Shown here one piece after another: positions 7,633 through 15,784 of a stretch of 64,000 bases of DNA. Numbering within the stretch: the first letter of the stretch is position 1; each line of letters opens with the position of its first letter. A program made the position numbers and the translations under genes. The notes below the pieces were generated by a model. The model did no database searches. It saw nothing but the letters and a program-made list of their open reading frames with translations, and was not told the origin of the DNA. Origin of the DNA: JAJDAH01 sp964487605 (lineage in GTDB: Bacteria > Myxococcota_A > Polyangia > Polyangiales > Polyangiaceae); assembly GCA_964487605.1 (NCBI GenBank), contig CAZARU010000008.1, positions 1-64,000 of the forward strand. Reading direction: 5' to 3'.

Positions 7633-9774
7633 TCACGCCCCGAGGCCGGTCAGAACCGCCTCCGCTTCGGACGTCTTGCGGGCCCGAGCATCGTCGAGCT
7701 GGTCGCCGCTGCGACGCAGCTTGGCCATGGCGTCTTCCAGCTCGAGGATCCTGGTCACCAGGGGGTTGGCGGCCGCCGGGGATCCGCTCTTGTCGCCCAG
7801 CGCCTTGAGGTGCTCGCGCACCCGCTCGAGGTCCTCGTGAAGCCGCTCGAGCTCCCGGTTCACGTCCTGGCGCTCCACGTGCTTCTTCTCTCCCTCCTCC
7901 AGGAGGGCGGCGGCGCGGCCCAGCAGCGCCCTCTGGTCGACGGGCAGCGCCTCGGCCGCGGCGCGCTCCCGGAGATCCGCGGCGCTCAGCGCGTCGAGAG
8001 ACGCTGCGGTCTCGATGCCCTCGTCGATGGCCAGGGTGCGCGGCGACTTCTCCCCGGGCGCGACCCTGAACACCGCGAGCGGCCGGCGCTCGTCACCGTC
8101 GAAGTCCACCTCGTCCGCGCCCACCACCTTGGCGTTCGCCACGATGTCGAGCACGAGGTACACGACGCGCGCGTGCCCCCCGCGGTTCGTGAGCTGGTAC
8201 GCGCGATCGTGGTGGCGCACGTAGTGCGATCGCAGCACCCGGTCGGCGAACTGAACCTTCCGCAAGGAGTCGGTCGCCTTGCTCGCATCCACCAGGAGCT
8301 CGACGTCCAGGTCGATGCCGAAGCGCAGGAACGCTCGCTCCTTCGGCTTGAGGCGACGCACGCCCGTCTCGCCTGCGAAGCCCGTCGCCTCGTACACGGC
8401 CACGGGCCCCGGCGGAATCGTCTGCGCGGTCGTGTTCGTCAGTCGCGCGCCGCTGCGCCCCTGCTCGCCCGCCACGTCGAACCACGTCAGCCGCCGGACC
8501 GCGACCTGCCCCTGCGTGAACGGCACGAGCGCCGAGCCGTGCGCGCGCAGATCCACGGCCTGGGTGAGCGCGTAGCTGAACAGCGCGCCCGACTCCAGGC
8601 CGGTCGCCTGGGCCACCTCCGCCAGATTGCCGATGCTGATGGCGTCGCTCGCGCCGGACGTGACCATGGTCGCGCCCATGCGGACCCGCGGCGCCTTCGT
8701 GTGGTGGCTTCCGCCGAGACGCCCGTGGCCCGATCCGTAGCCGTAGCCGGTTCCCGTGCCGGTCGTCTGGACGTGATCGCCCCAGAGCTGGTCGGCAGTC
8801 TTGTCCGCGAGCTGGGGCACCGTGGACATCACGTCCGCGGGCTCGGCGAGCGGCCTGCGCGTGTAGCGGGGCGCCGTCAGAGGGAAGAGGAACGAGTCCG
8901 GACGTCCGTTCACCAGCTCGATGCGGACGCCGGACCAGCGCTCGTCGGTGTCGTTGTGAACCAGTGCCCACCCCTGGAGCGCGCCTCGGTCGGACCCTGG
9001 CTCCAGCACGAGCCGATACGTCGAGCGCCAGACCGGCGTCTCTGCAACGTAGCCCAGGCGCACCGGGGCCTCGCGCGAGGACAGCACGCGCAGCGACCGT
9101 CGAATCTGAGCCGCCCGATCGCCCAGCGCGCCCACGGCGGACGAGAGGCGAGCGGCAAGATCGGGATCGGTCGGCCGTATTCCGCGCAGCCGCGACGCCC
9201 GGTGTCGCCGCACGCTGCCGTCGGCCGCCAGCAAGGTGAGGTAGTGGTCGTCCTGGGTGTCGGCCGCGAACCGCTCGGCGCGCCGCTTCTCGGCGTCGGC
9301 CTCGCGCTCCCCACGGTACACGTCCAGCGGGATGGGCGGCGCCGGCGCGACCTCCACGAGCTTGCCGGTCGCCGGTCCGCGCTCCGTGTCGATCTCCACG
9401 TCCACGCCCATCAAGCTGCGCAGGACGTCCGCGTAGGTGACGGGCTTGTCGGCCTCGAGCGGCAGCGCGGCGAGCGATCGAGCCAGTCCGCGGCTCACCA
9501 GGCTCTCGAACTCGATGCCGGAGATCGCGAGGTCGGCTCCGTCCGCCATCACGACCAGCGTCTTGAGGGCATCGTCCACGTGGGAGGCCGGCACCGGCAG
9601 CGCGTCGCTCTCCGCCGCGATGCGCCCCGCCCGCTCGAAGTAGCCGACTCCCGTCTCGTAGAGCCGGATCGTCCGCAGCGGCAGCACGTCCGAAGGAGAG
9701 GCTGCCTCGGGGGAGCCGTGGCAGGCGGCGAGGGCGAGGGTAAACGGCAGGATGGCGTGCGACAGTGCGCGCAT
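7633..9774 (-). CDS. DUF4139-type lipoprotein
   Basis: The 713-residue product has a lipobox with Cys18 (LALAAC). The N-terminal half contains RTIRLYETGVGYFER and a region on conduct of beta structure. The C-terminal half carries the DUF4139 signature, a beta-sandwich with repeated tests for anti-parallel strands (for example GPVAVYEATGFAGET and LKPKERAFLRFGIDLDVE). A coiled coil closes the protein (about 640-700, ELERLHEDLERVREHLKAL). A Gly/Tyr/His-rich insert (GYGYGSGHGR, GSHH) sits near the middle. The ATG at 9774 was chosen for the signal peptide, since the frame is open much further upstream. No function is established for the family; an envelope role is inferred. Confidence 0.7.
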   Translation of the reverse strand: MRALSHAILPFTLALAACHGSPEAASPSDVLPLRTIRLYETGVGYFERAGRIAAESDALPVPASHVDDALKTLVVMADGADLAISGIEFESLVSRGLARSLAALPLEADKPVTYADVLRSLMGVDVEIDTERGPATGKLVEVAPAPPIPLDVYRGEREADAEKRRAERFAADTQDDHYLTLLAADGSVRRHRASRLRGIRPTDPDLAARLSSAVGALGDRAAQIRRSLRVLSSREAPVRLGYVAETPVWRSTYRLVLEPGSDRGALQGWALVHNDTDERWSGVRIELVNGRPDSFLFPLTAPRYTRRPLAEPADVMSTVPQLADKTADQLWGDHVQTTGTGTGYGYGSGHGRLGGSHHTKAPRVRMGATMVTSGASDAISIGNLAEVAQATGLESGALFSYALTQAVDLRAHGSALVPFTQGQVAVRRLTWFDVAGEQGRSGARLTNTTAQTIPPGPVAVYEATGFAGETGVRRLKPKERAFLRFGIDLDVELLVDASKATDSLRKVQFADRVLRSHYVRHHDRAYQLTNRGGHARVVYLVLDIVANAKVVGADEVDFDGDERRPLAVFRVAPGEKSPRTLAIDEGIETAASLDALSAADLRERAAAEALPVDQRALLGRAAALLEEGEKKHVERQDVNRELERLHEDLERVREHLKALGDKSGSPAAANPLVTRILELEDAMAKLRRSGDQLDDARARKTSEAEAVLTGLGA

Positions 9775-9897
9775 GGAGACTCTCCGGTCGAAGGCCGAGG
9801 GACGCCGCGCGACTCGCGGGGGACGTCGCACGTGAACGGAAGCGACAACGCCCACGTCGCGAGAGTTCCCTTCACGCTCCGAGCACCGGATCCCTGG

Positions 9898-9903
9898 TAA
9901 GCT
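9898..9903 (+). promoter_or_regulatory. Putative -10 element TAAGCT
   Basis: TAAGCT lies 19 bases before the GTG at 9923. It matches the recurrent TANNCT motif. Confidence 0.3.
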
Positions 9904-9922
9904 TCGCCTCGAGTTCCCCCCC

Positions 9923-11230
9923 GTGACCGGCAATCCTCGCGACCAGGACGACCGCGTACGGGAGGCGTGCCGGCTGCTGCGGGAAGCCGAGCGCCCGGTC
10001 CGGGTGCTCCGCACCCTGGCGTGGCCCCTCGAGGTGAAGGCGCGGTTCTTCGCCGACGGGTGTCGCGAGCTTCCCCGGGTAGAGTACGAGCCCCACGACC
10101 CGACGAAGACCCTCGAGATCGTGGACGAGCTGCGGCGCCGTCCCATCGGCGAGCCGGTGCTCGACGCGTGGATCGCGCGGCAAGCCACCGCCATCGCCCA
10201 CGGAGCCCGGATGCTCGCCGCCGCGGGAACCCTGGCCTTCTTCCGCCACGCCCGTGAGGTCTACGGCGCCCCGACCGATCCGCTGACCGACGACGGCGCG
10301 ACACCCCTCGATCTGGCTCGTCGCATCGACGAGTCGCTGTGCGCCGTGGAGCCGGGGGCGCCGGGGATCCCGGAGCTGAGCCGACACTCCGCGGAGGAGG
10401 TCGCGGACGGGATTCGCCTGCAGGTCGTGGAGCACTTCGGCGATTCGGGCCCCGAGGTCGTCGTGGTGGACCAGCTGAGCGCGAACGCCCTGGCCGGCCC
10501 CACGGCGATACGGCTCCGGCGTGGCGCGGTCTTCAGCGATCGCGACGTGGATCAGCTCGTCCATCACGAGGCCTTCGTCCACGTCGCCACGTCGCTCAAC
10601 GGCCGCGCGCAAGAGCTCCCCATCCTCGCCGCCGGCCACCCCGGCACGACGCGCACGCAGGAAGGGCTCGCGGTGTTCAGCGAGTTCATCAGCACGGCGA
10701 TGGACCCGTCGCGCCTGGGCAAGCTGGCGCTGCGCGTGCTGGCGATTCACCAGGCGGCGGAGGGCGCGGACTTCCTCGACGTGTTCCGGTTCTTCGGCGC
10801 TCGTGGTTTTTCGGAGGAGCAGGCCTTCGAGAGCACCCGGCGCGTCTTCCGCGGCGGCGTCCTCACGGGCCGCGCGCCGTTCACGAAGGACATGGTGTAC
10901 CTCGACGGCCTGCTTCGCGTGCACGACTTCCTGCGCGTCGCGGTGATCTCCGGGCGGTCCGACTGCATCCGCCTGCTGTTCGCCGGCAAGCTCGACCTGG
11001 AGGACGTCGTGGCCCTGAGCCTGCTGGCGGAGCGAGGCCTGGTGGCGCCCGCCCGCTTCGTCCCCCCGTGGCTGGCGGACATGCGTTACCTCATCGCCCA
11101 CCTCGCCTACACGTCGTTCCTGCAGCGCGTGGACGTCACCACCATCGAGCGCCACTTCAGCGACTTGCTCGACCAGTCGCCGTACACGATGCGACCGCCG
11201 AGCGGCGCGTACGGGCCCGCGGGCGCGTAG
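9923..11230 (+). CDS. DUF1704 / QEGLA-motif metallopeptidase-like protein (MATCAP family)
   Basis: The 435-residue protein is a DUF1704 member, annotated in bacteria as flavohemoglobin expression-modulating QEGLA motif protein. It has HEAFVH at residues 215-220, an HExxxH zinc site, and QEGLA at 246-250 followed by a further acidic residue (Glu254). These are the hallmarks of the family that in animals contains the tubulin tyrosine carboxypeptidase MATCAP. A soluble cytoplasmic metallopeptidase is inferred because there is no signal peptide. The start is GTG at 9923, with a TAAGCT hexamer upstream. The natural substrate in bacteria is unknown. Confidence 0.82.
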   Translation: MTGNPRDQDDRVREACRLLREAERPVRVLRTLAWPLEVKARFFADGCRELPRVEYEPHDPTKTLEIVDELRRRPIGEPVLDAWIARQATAIAHGARMLAAAGTLAFFRHAREVYGAPTDPLTDDGATPLDLARRIDESLCAVEPGAPGIPELSRHSAEEVADGIRLQVVEHFGDSGPEVVVVDQLSANALAGPTAIRLRRGAVFSDRDVDQLVHHEAFVHVATSLNGRAQELPILAAGHPGTTRTQEGLAVFSEFISTAMDPSRLGKLALRVLAIHQAAEGADFLDVFRFFGARGFSEEQAFESTRRVFRGGVLTGRAPFTKDMVYLDGLLRVHDFLRVAVISGRSDCIRLLFAGKLDLEDVVALSLLAERGLVAPARFVPPWLADMRYLIAHLAYTSFLQRVDVTTIERHFSDLLDQSPYTMRPPSGAYGPAGA

Positions 11231-11276
11231 GGGACGGCGGCGTCAGCGCAGCGGCAGCGTCCGTTCGAAGATCGGT

Positions 11277-11282
11277 TACTCT
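11277..11282 (+). promoter_or_regulatory. Putative -10 element TACTCT
   Basis: TACTCT ends seven bases before the ATG at 11290. If used, the esterase mRNA would be essentially leaderless. Confidence 0.3.
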
Positions 11283-11289
11283 CGCCCCC

Positions 11290-12942
11290 ATGCGTCGCTC
11301 GCCCGTCCTCGTCGTCGTTCTCATGGGGCTCCTTTCCGTCGGCTGCGGTGATTCCGACGCCGGCGGCGGCGGCAACCGCAGCGAGGGCCCGCAGGCCGGG
11401 ACGACCATCTCCCTGGCCGATGGCGCGATCGAAGGCGAAGCCGTTCCCGGAGCGCGCCGCTTCCTGGGAATTCCCTTCGCGGCTCCTCCAGTGGGGGAGC
11501 TGCGCTGGAGGCCTCCTTCGCGACCGGAGCCGTGGGAGGGCGTCCTGACCACCCGGGCGTTCGCCAGCGGCTGCCCCCAGGGCGACTCCATCAACGGCAA
11601 GCCGAGCACCGACGAGGACTGTCTGTACCTCAACGTGTGGGCACCCGCCGAGCCGCCCTCCCGGCCGCTGCCGGTGCTCTTCTGGATCCACGGCGGAGGC
11701 AACCAGAGCGGGTCGGCAGCGGACGAGGTCCCCCTGGGCCTCGGGGGCCTCTTCTACGACGGCAGAACGCTCGTCGAGACGCGCGACGTCGTCGTCGTGA
11801 GCACGAACTATCGCCTCGGTGTGTTCGGCTTCTTCGCGCATCCCGAGCTCGGCGCGGAGGACCCCGAGCGACCCGTGTCCGGCAACCAGGGTCTGCTCGA
11901 CCAGCGCCTGGCGCTAGAGTGGGTGCGGGACAACATCGGCGCGTTCGGCGGCGATCCGGACAACGTCACGGTCTTCGGGGAGTCCGCCGGCTCTTTCGAC
12001 ACGTGCATGCACGTGGTGTCACCGGGCAGCCGCGGGCTCTTTCACCGCGCCATCAGCCAGAGCGGCGGCTGCACGACGGCCCACGACACGCTCGCGGTCG
12101 CCCAGACCGAGGTGCAGGGATTCGTCGAGGCCGTCGGCTGCGCCACGGACCCGAACGTGCTCGGCTGCTTGCGCGGCAAGCCCGTCGAAGCGCTCCTCAT
12201 CCCGCCCGCGACGGCGAACGAACCCGCAATGCCGCTCCCCGGCGGCCCTCGCTTTCAAGGCACGACGGCGCTCTGGGACTTCAACCCGATCATCGACGGC
12301 GACGTGCTGCCGGAGCAGCCGCGTCTGCTGTTCGAGGCGGGGGACTTCGCGAAGGTGCCGTACCTTCTGGGCTCCAACTCCGACGAAGGAACGCTCTTCC
12401 ACATCGGCGCGGCGCCGGTGACGACCGAGGAGGAGTACCTGGAGGCGCTCGAGCGAGCCTTCGGCACCGACGCCGCCACCATCGCCGCCACGTATCCCGC
12501 GAGCGCCTTCGAGTCGCCCAACCACGCGCTCATGCGCGTGAGCGGAGACAGCGGCCTGGTCTGCGGAACCTACGACACGGCGCGCCGCGCAGCCGCCGCC
12601 GGCGCCCCCGTCCACCTCTACAACTTCGCCCGCGCCATCCCCCTCGCGGCGCTCGCCTCGCTCGACCTGCGCGCGACCCACGGCGCCGAGATCGCCTACG
12701 TGTTCGGGTCGGAAATCCCGGACATCTCCGACGAGGACCGCGAGCTCGGCAGGACCATCCAGGGCTACTGGTCCCGCTTCGCGCACACCGGTGATCCCAA
12801 CGGCCCCGGTGAGGTCACCTGGCCGCCCTTCGGCCCGGACGACGACCAGCGGCTGAACCTCGACGTCGAAGTCAGCGTCATCGACGACTTTCGCAGCACC
12901 GAGTGCGCGATGTGGATTGGCCTGTACGACCGGGAGTTCTGA
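11290..12942 (+). CDS. Type-B carboxylesterase lipoprotein
   Basis: The 550-residue product is an alpha/beta hydrolase of the carboxylesterase/lipase B family. A lipobox with Cys19 (SVGC) anchors it in the envelope. The oxyanion loop HGGG is at about 134-137, the nucleophile is Ser232 in GESAG, the acid lies in GSNSDEGT (about 361-368) and the histidine in THGAEIAYVFG (about 460). The family hydrolyses carboxylic esters; the substrate cannot be told. The start at 11290 gives the signal peptide, and the long open frame before it belongs to no gene. Confidence 0.9.
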   Translation: MRRSPVLVVVLMGLLSVGCGDSDAGGGGNRSEGPQAGTTISLADGAIEGEAVPGARRFLGIPFAAPPVGELRWRPPSRPEPWEGVLTTRAFASGCPQGDSINGKPSTDEDCLYLNVWAPAEPPSRPLPVLFWIHGGGNQSGSAADEVPLGLGGLFYDGRTLVETRDVVVVSTNYRLGVFGFFAHPELGAEDPERPVSGNQGLLDQRLALEWVRDNIGAFGGDPDNVTVFGESAGSFDTCMHVVSPGSRGLFHRAISQSGGCTTAHDTLAVAQTEVQGFVEAVGCATDPNVLGCLRGKPVEALLIPPATANEPAMPLPGGPRFQGTTALWDFNPIIDGDVLPEQPRLLFEAGDFAKVPYLLGSNSDEGTLFHIGAAPVTTEEEYLEALERAFGTDAATIAATYPASAFESPNHALMRVSGDSGLVCGTYDTARRAAAAGAPVHLYNFARAIPLAALASLDLRATHGAEIAYVFGSEIPDISDEDRELGRTIQGYWSRFAHTGDPNGPGEVTWPPFGPDDDQRLNLDVEVSVIDDFRSTECAMWIGLYDREF

Positions 12943-12960
12943 GCGAGGTCGAGGGTGAGC

Positions 12961-14172
12961 TCACCGGCAGCAGGTCGCTCCCCACGCTAGGGCGTAGTGG
13001 AAGTACGTCGAGACGTAGGTGCAGGGCGCGGTGGGGCAGCCCGGCGTGCGTCGGGGGCTGACGGTGTCCGCAACGAGACCCATGCCGTCGACGTCCGACG
13101 TGAGGGGCTCGCCCGTGGAGCACGCGAATGCGACGGGCAGCTGGGGACCATCACCGGCACCGACCTGGCAGTCACAGCCTTCCTCCGTCGGGCAGGTGAC
13201 CTGATCGCTCGACGCTTCACGGACGCAGGACCGAAGCCAGCGCGGAGCCGTCGCCCGAACATCGGCGCCGCCGCGTAGTGCGTACTCACCATGAGAGCAC
13301 AGGTGCCACGCCGGCGCGCACAGCGTCTCGGCGTTGCACTGGAGCACCTCTCCGTCGCATCCGACCATGTCGGCACCGTACGACTGGTCGTCGGAACCGT
13401 CGGCACACGCGGCCTCCACCGCCGAGTCCGAACCGGCATCGCCGGACGGCCCACATCCGACGGCGGGGTTCCTGAAGAAGTCCTCGTCGTCGCAGTCGGT
13501 TGCGTCGTCCACGAAGCGCTCCGGCGGCGTGCAGCCCGCGAGGGTCGCTCCTTCCGGGTCGCCGAACCCGTCCCCGTCCCGGTCCACGTACCAGGTGGTC
13601 GGCGCTGAGGGATCGCAAGGCTCGCAAGTCGCGTCCGTCGTCTTCGAGGCGCACACGGCCCCGTCACCGCACGGCGCGTCCCTCCACGCGCCCCCCGCGT
13701 CGCAGCGCTGCAGCAGCGCGCCGGCGCATCGCTCGTCACCCGCGGAGCACGGCGCTCCGCAGTCCTCCGGGCACGTTCGGGAGTCCTCACCCGGCTGGCA
13801 CAGGGCATCCCCGCAGCTCGCTGGACACGACATGCACTCCACCTGGTCTGCAGTGAGGGACGCCACGCCGCACAGACAGGGCGTCGTGAGTCGGCAGAAG
13901 ACGCGGCACACTTCGACTTCGCCGCAGACTCCCGTCACCGTTCCCTTCTTCGTGACAACGCTGTTCCCCGGAGCGTCGCAGGACCGCACTTCGACCTCCG
14001 CACTCGACCCCGCGGGACAGGCGCGGGTGAGCGCCACGGGATCGCACGTGTTGCCGCCGTCGGAGCCCGACCCCACGCCAGTCTTGGTGCTCGAGCAGCC
14101 GGCGCCGAGCATCGAGGCGAGGACGCAGACACCGGCGAACCCCTTCGGCACCAACGAGATCGACCTGATCAT
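12961..14172 (-). CDS. Cysteine-rich lipoprotein with MopE-type putative metal-binding motif
   Basis: The 403-residue product has a lipobox at Cys26 (GAGCSS) and more than 40 cysteines. Near residues 195-240 is a WYVDRDGDGFGDP motif followed by DDATDCDDED. This is the putative metal-binding repeat found in MopE-like and many myxobacterial surface proteins, with Asp residues placed as in calcium loops. The rest has no recognisable catalytic domain. A surface-exposed binding or adhesion role is inferred. The gene converges on the carboxylesterase with an 18-bp gap, and TACGCT lies 15 bases upstream of its ATG. Confidence 0.7.
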   Translation of the reverse strand: MIRSISLVPKGFAGVCVLASMLGAGCSSTKTGVGSGSDGGNTCDPVALTRACPAGSSAEVEVRSCDAPGNSVVTKKGTVTGVCGEVEVCRVFCRLTTPCLCGVASLTADQVECMSCPASCGDALCQPGEDSRTCPEDCGAPCSAGDERCAGALLQRCDAGGAWRDAPCGDGAVCASKTTDATCEPCDPSAPTTWYVDRDGDGFGDPEGATLAGCTPPERFVDDATDCDDEDFFRNPAVGCGPSGDAGSDSAVEAACADGSDDQSYGADMVGCDGEVLQCNAETLCAPAWHLCSHGEYALRGGADVRATAPRWLRSCVREASSDQVTCPTEEGCDCQVGAGDGPQLPVAFACSTGEPLTSDVDGMGLVADTVSPRRTPGCPTAPCTYVSTYFHYALAWGATCCR

Positions 14173-14187
14173 GGACTGCGAGCGACG

Positions 14188-14193
14188 AGCGTA
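14188..14193 (-). promoter_or_regulatory. Putative -10 element TACGCT
   Basis: TACGCT on the minus strand ends 15 bases before the ATG at 14172. It belongs to the recurrent TANNCT set. Confidence 0.35.
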
Positions 14194-14300
14194 CCACTTC
14201 GGCCGTGCGACGACGCGGGATCGAGGCTCGCGGCCGGGCCATCGAGCCCTCGTGGTCGCGCCTTGACGGGCGCGCCTGCGCCGTGGACCCTGGGAGCGCC

Positions 14301-14714
14301 ATGAACCTGCGGTCGCTCGCCGTCTTCGCGACCTGCCTCGCGTGCGCGTGCGGCGGCTCGACCGACGACGAAACGGGCTCGGGCGGCGCCGGGGGCGCCG
14401 GTGGGAACGCGGCGGGCGGCACCGCCGGAGCCGGCGGCGGGAGCACGTGTCCCGACCTCTCGGGCAGGTGGACCATCACGGAGCACTGCGCGGCCCACTT
14501 CGTGGGCGCGACGGTGACGCTGACGCAGTCGGGTTGTTCGGCCACGGACGAGGACGGTGTCCCCGTGGAGCTCGAGCCGGACGGGACGTTCACCGTCATG
14601 GGCACTTCACCGGACGGTGAGCCCCTCGACTGCACCGGCACGGCCACGACGACGAAGATCACCGAGCGCTGCAAGGTCGGCCCGGGAAGCTGCGACATCG
14701 TCCTGACGAAGTGA
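14301..14714 (+). CDS. Small lipoprotein with Gly/Ala linker
   Basis: The 137-residue product has a short lipoprotein signal (lipid Cys probably residue 17, ACACGGS) and a Gly/Ala linker of about 25 residues. A C-terminal domain follows (CPDLSGRWTITEHC to the end) with six cysteines and a lipocalin-like opening, LSGRWTI. That opening is typical of small beta-barrel or META-like secreted domains, but similarity is only at the level of pattern. The last 56 bp overlap the 3' end of the convergent gene 14659-15726. Function is unknown. Confidence 0.6.
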   Translation: MNLRSLAVFATCLACACGGSTDDETGSGGAGGAGGNAAGGTAGAGGGSTCPDLSGRWTITEHCAAHFVGATVTLTQSGCSATDEDGVPVELEPDGTFTVMGTSPDGEPLDCTGTATTTKITERCKVGPGSCDIVLTK

Positions 14715-15726
14715 CGTCGGCCGACGGCGCCCGGATCCCGAGCCTCCGCCGCGAGCCGAGACCGAGCGTGGAGAGCGCGACCAGGAACGCGACGGTCGAT
14801 CCCGATCCCGGGGGGACTCCGTGGGGCCTCGTGGTCGAGCATGCGCCGGACCCGCGGCGACTCGGCTCGTCCGACGCGCGCGCAGCGTCGGACGCGTCCC
14901 GCGAAGACGCCGCATCCGCACCACCGCCGAATGCGTCCGCTGCGCCCGCGGCGTCGCCACCGTCCGGCGGTCCCTCGTCGGCGTACCAGGAGTCGTTCGC
15001 GCGCACTCGGCCGTCGCGGCACGTGGGGTACCACCCGCTCGCCGGATAGAACGGGAGGTCGCAGACGCGCACGGGCGCGGAGCGCTCACCGGTCACGCTC
15101 CGCGCACGGATCTCCAGGCACAGGTCCGAGTCTGCGATGCCGTACAGGGTGTGCTCCGGGCCCTCTCGCAGGAAATGGAGTTCCGGGTAGGCGCCCGGTG
15201 GGGCGGCCGTGGCCGGGTCCACCACCGGAAGCACGGTGATGTCGACGAACTCTGCGCCCTCTGCCAGCAGGCAGGCGTGCCTCCCCCGGTAACCGGTCTC
15301 CGGGCGCGTGAACGTGAGCTGCGCGACCACCGCCGGTGTCGAGGGTACGGACGGTTCCGCAGGGCCCATTCCGGTCGTGAACGAGGAGCGCAGCGGAGGC
15401 CCGCGCGTCGTGGCGGCGAGCGTGTACGTCGTCTCCGCCTCGAGGGCGATGGCGGGAAAGATCTCGAACGAGCGCGCCCCGCTGCCTCCGCTGCGCTCGA
15501 CGCTCTCGCCGACCTCCACGACGCTCGCGTCCACGGCGGCGCCCGAGCCGTCGAGCAGCCGAACGCTGCTGCCGTCCACATGGCCGTCGATGAACGGCAC
15601 CACGTTCGTCGGCACGTTCGTGGCGGAGTCAAACGGGCTCACGACGGGCTGCGCGTGCGCAACCCCCGCCGCGAGCGCCGCGGCGAGGCCCGCGAGGGCC
15701 GAGGCTCGAAGTTCGCGAGACGTCAT
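14659..15726 (-). CDS. Secreted protein with Ig/CARDB-like region and MYXO-CTERM-like tail
   Basis: The 355-residue product has a Sec signal peptide (cleavage after AHA, about residue 25) and starts its mature part with VVSPFDSATNVPTNVVPFI. This resembles the Ig-like domain that recurs in myxobacterial surface proteins (TTYTLAATTRG strand). A cysteine-containing second domain and an Ala/Ser/Asp-rich linker follow. The C-terminus has a Cys (GSGACS), a hydrophobic stretch (STVAFLVALSTLGLG) and a basic cluster (SRRR), like the MYXO-CTERM sorting signal, but the protein continues about 28 residues further. Surface attachment is inferred. Confidence 0.6.
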   Translation of the reverse strand: MTSRELRASALAGLAAALAAGVAHAQPVVSPFDSATNVPTNVVPFIDGHVDGSSVRLLDGSGAAVDASVVEVGESVERSGGSGARSFEIFPAIALEAETTYTLAATTRGPPLRSSFTTGMGPAEPSVPSTPAVVAQLTFTRPETGYRGRHACLLAEGAEFVDITVLPVVDPATAAPPGAYPELHFLREGPEHTLYGIADSDLCLEIRARSVTGERSAPVRVCDLPFYPASGWYPTCRDGRVRANDSWYADEGPPDGGDAAGAADAFGGGADAASSRDASDAARASDEPSRRGSGACSTTRPHGVPPGSGSTVAFLVALSTLGLGSRRRLGIRAPSADVTSSGRCRSFPGRPCSAR

Positions 15727-15731
15727 CGCGT

Positions 15732-15783
15732 GGCCGCTGGAGCGAGCCTACTACTGCGCTGGCGGGGTGCCAGGGCAGCGGCC
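15732..15783. repeat. 8-bp inverted repeat GGCCGCTG / CAGCGGCC
   Basis: The arms at 15732-15739 and 15776-15783 are perfectly complementary and are separated by 36 bases. They lie between the 3' end of the hybrid kinase gene and the start of the secreted protein gene, around its putative -10 element. A transcription stop for the che operon or an operator are both possible. Confidence 0.35.
15745..15750 (-). promoter_or_regulatory. Putative -10 element TAGGCT
   Basis: TAGGCT on the minus strand ends 18 bases before the ATG at 15726. It sits inside the inverted repeat 15732-15783. Confidence 0.35.
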
Positions 15784-15784
15784 C

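Noticed and set aside
7594..9900. 768-codon plus-strand frame opposite the DUF4139 gene
   Set aside because: His/Arg/Val-rich shadow composition with no domain; the minus strand holds a lipoprotein with signal peptide and family motifs.
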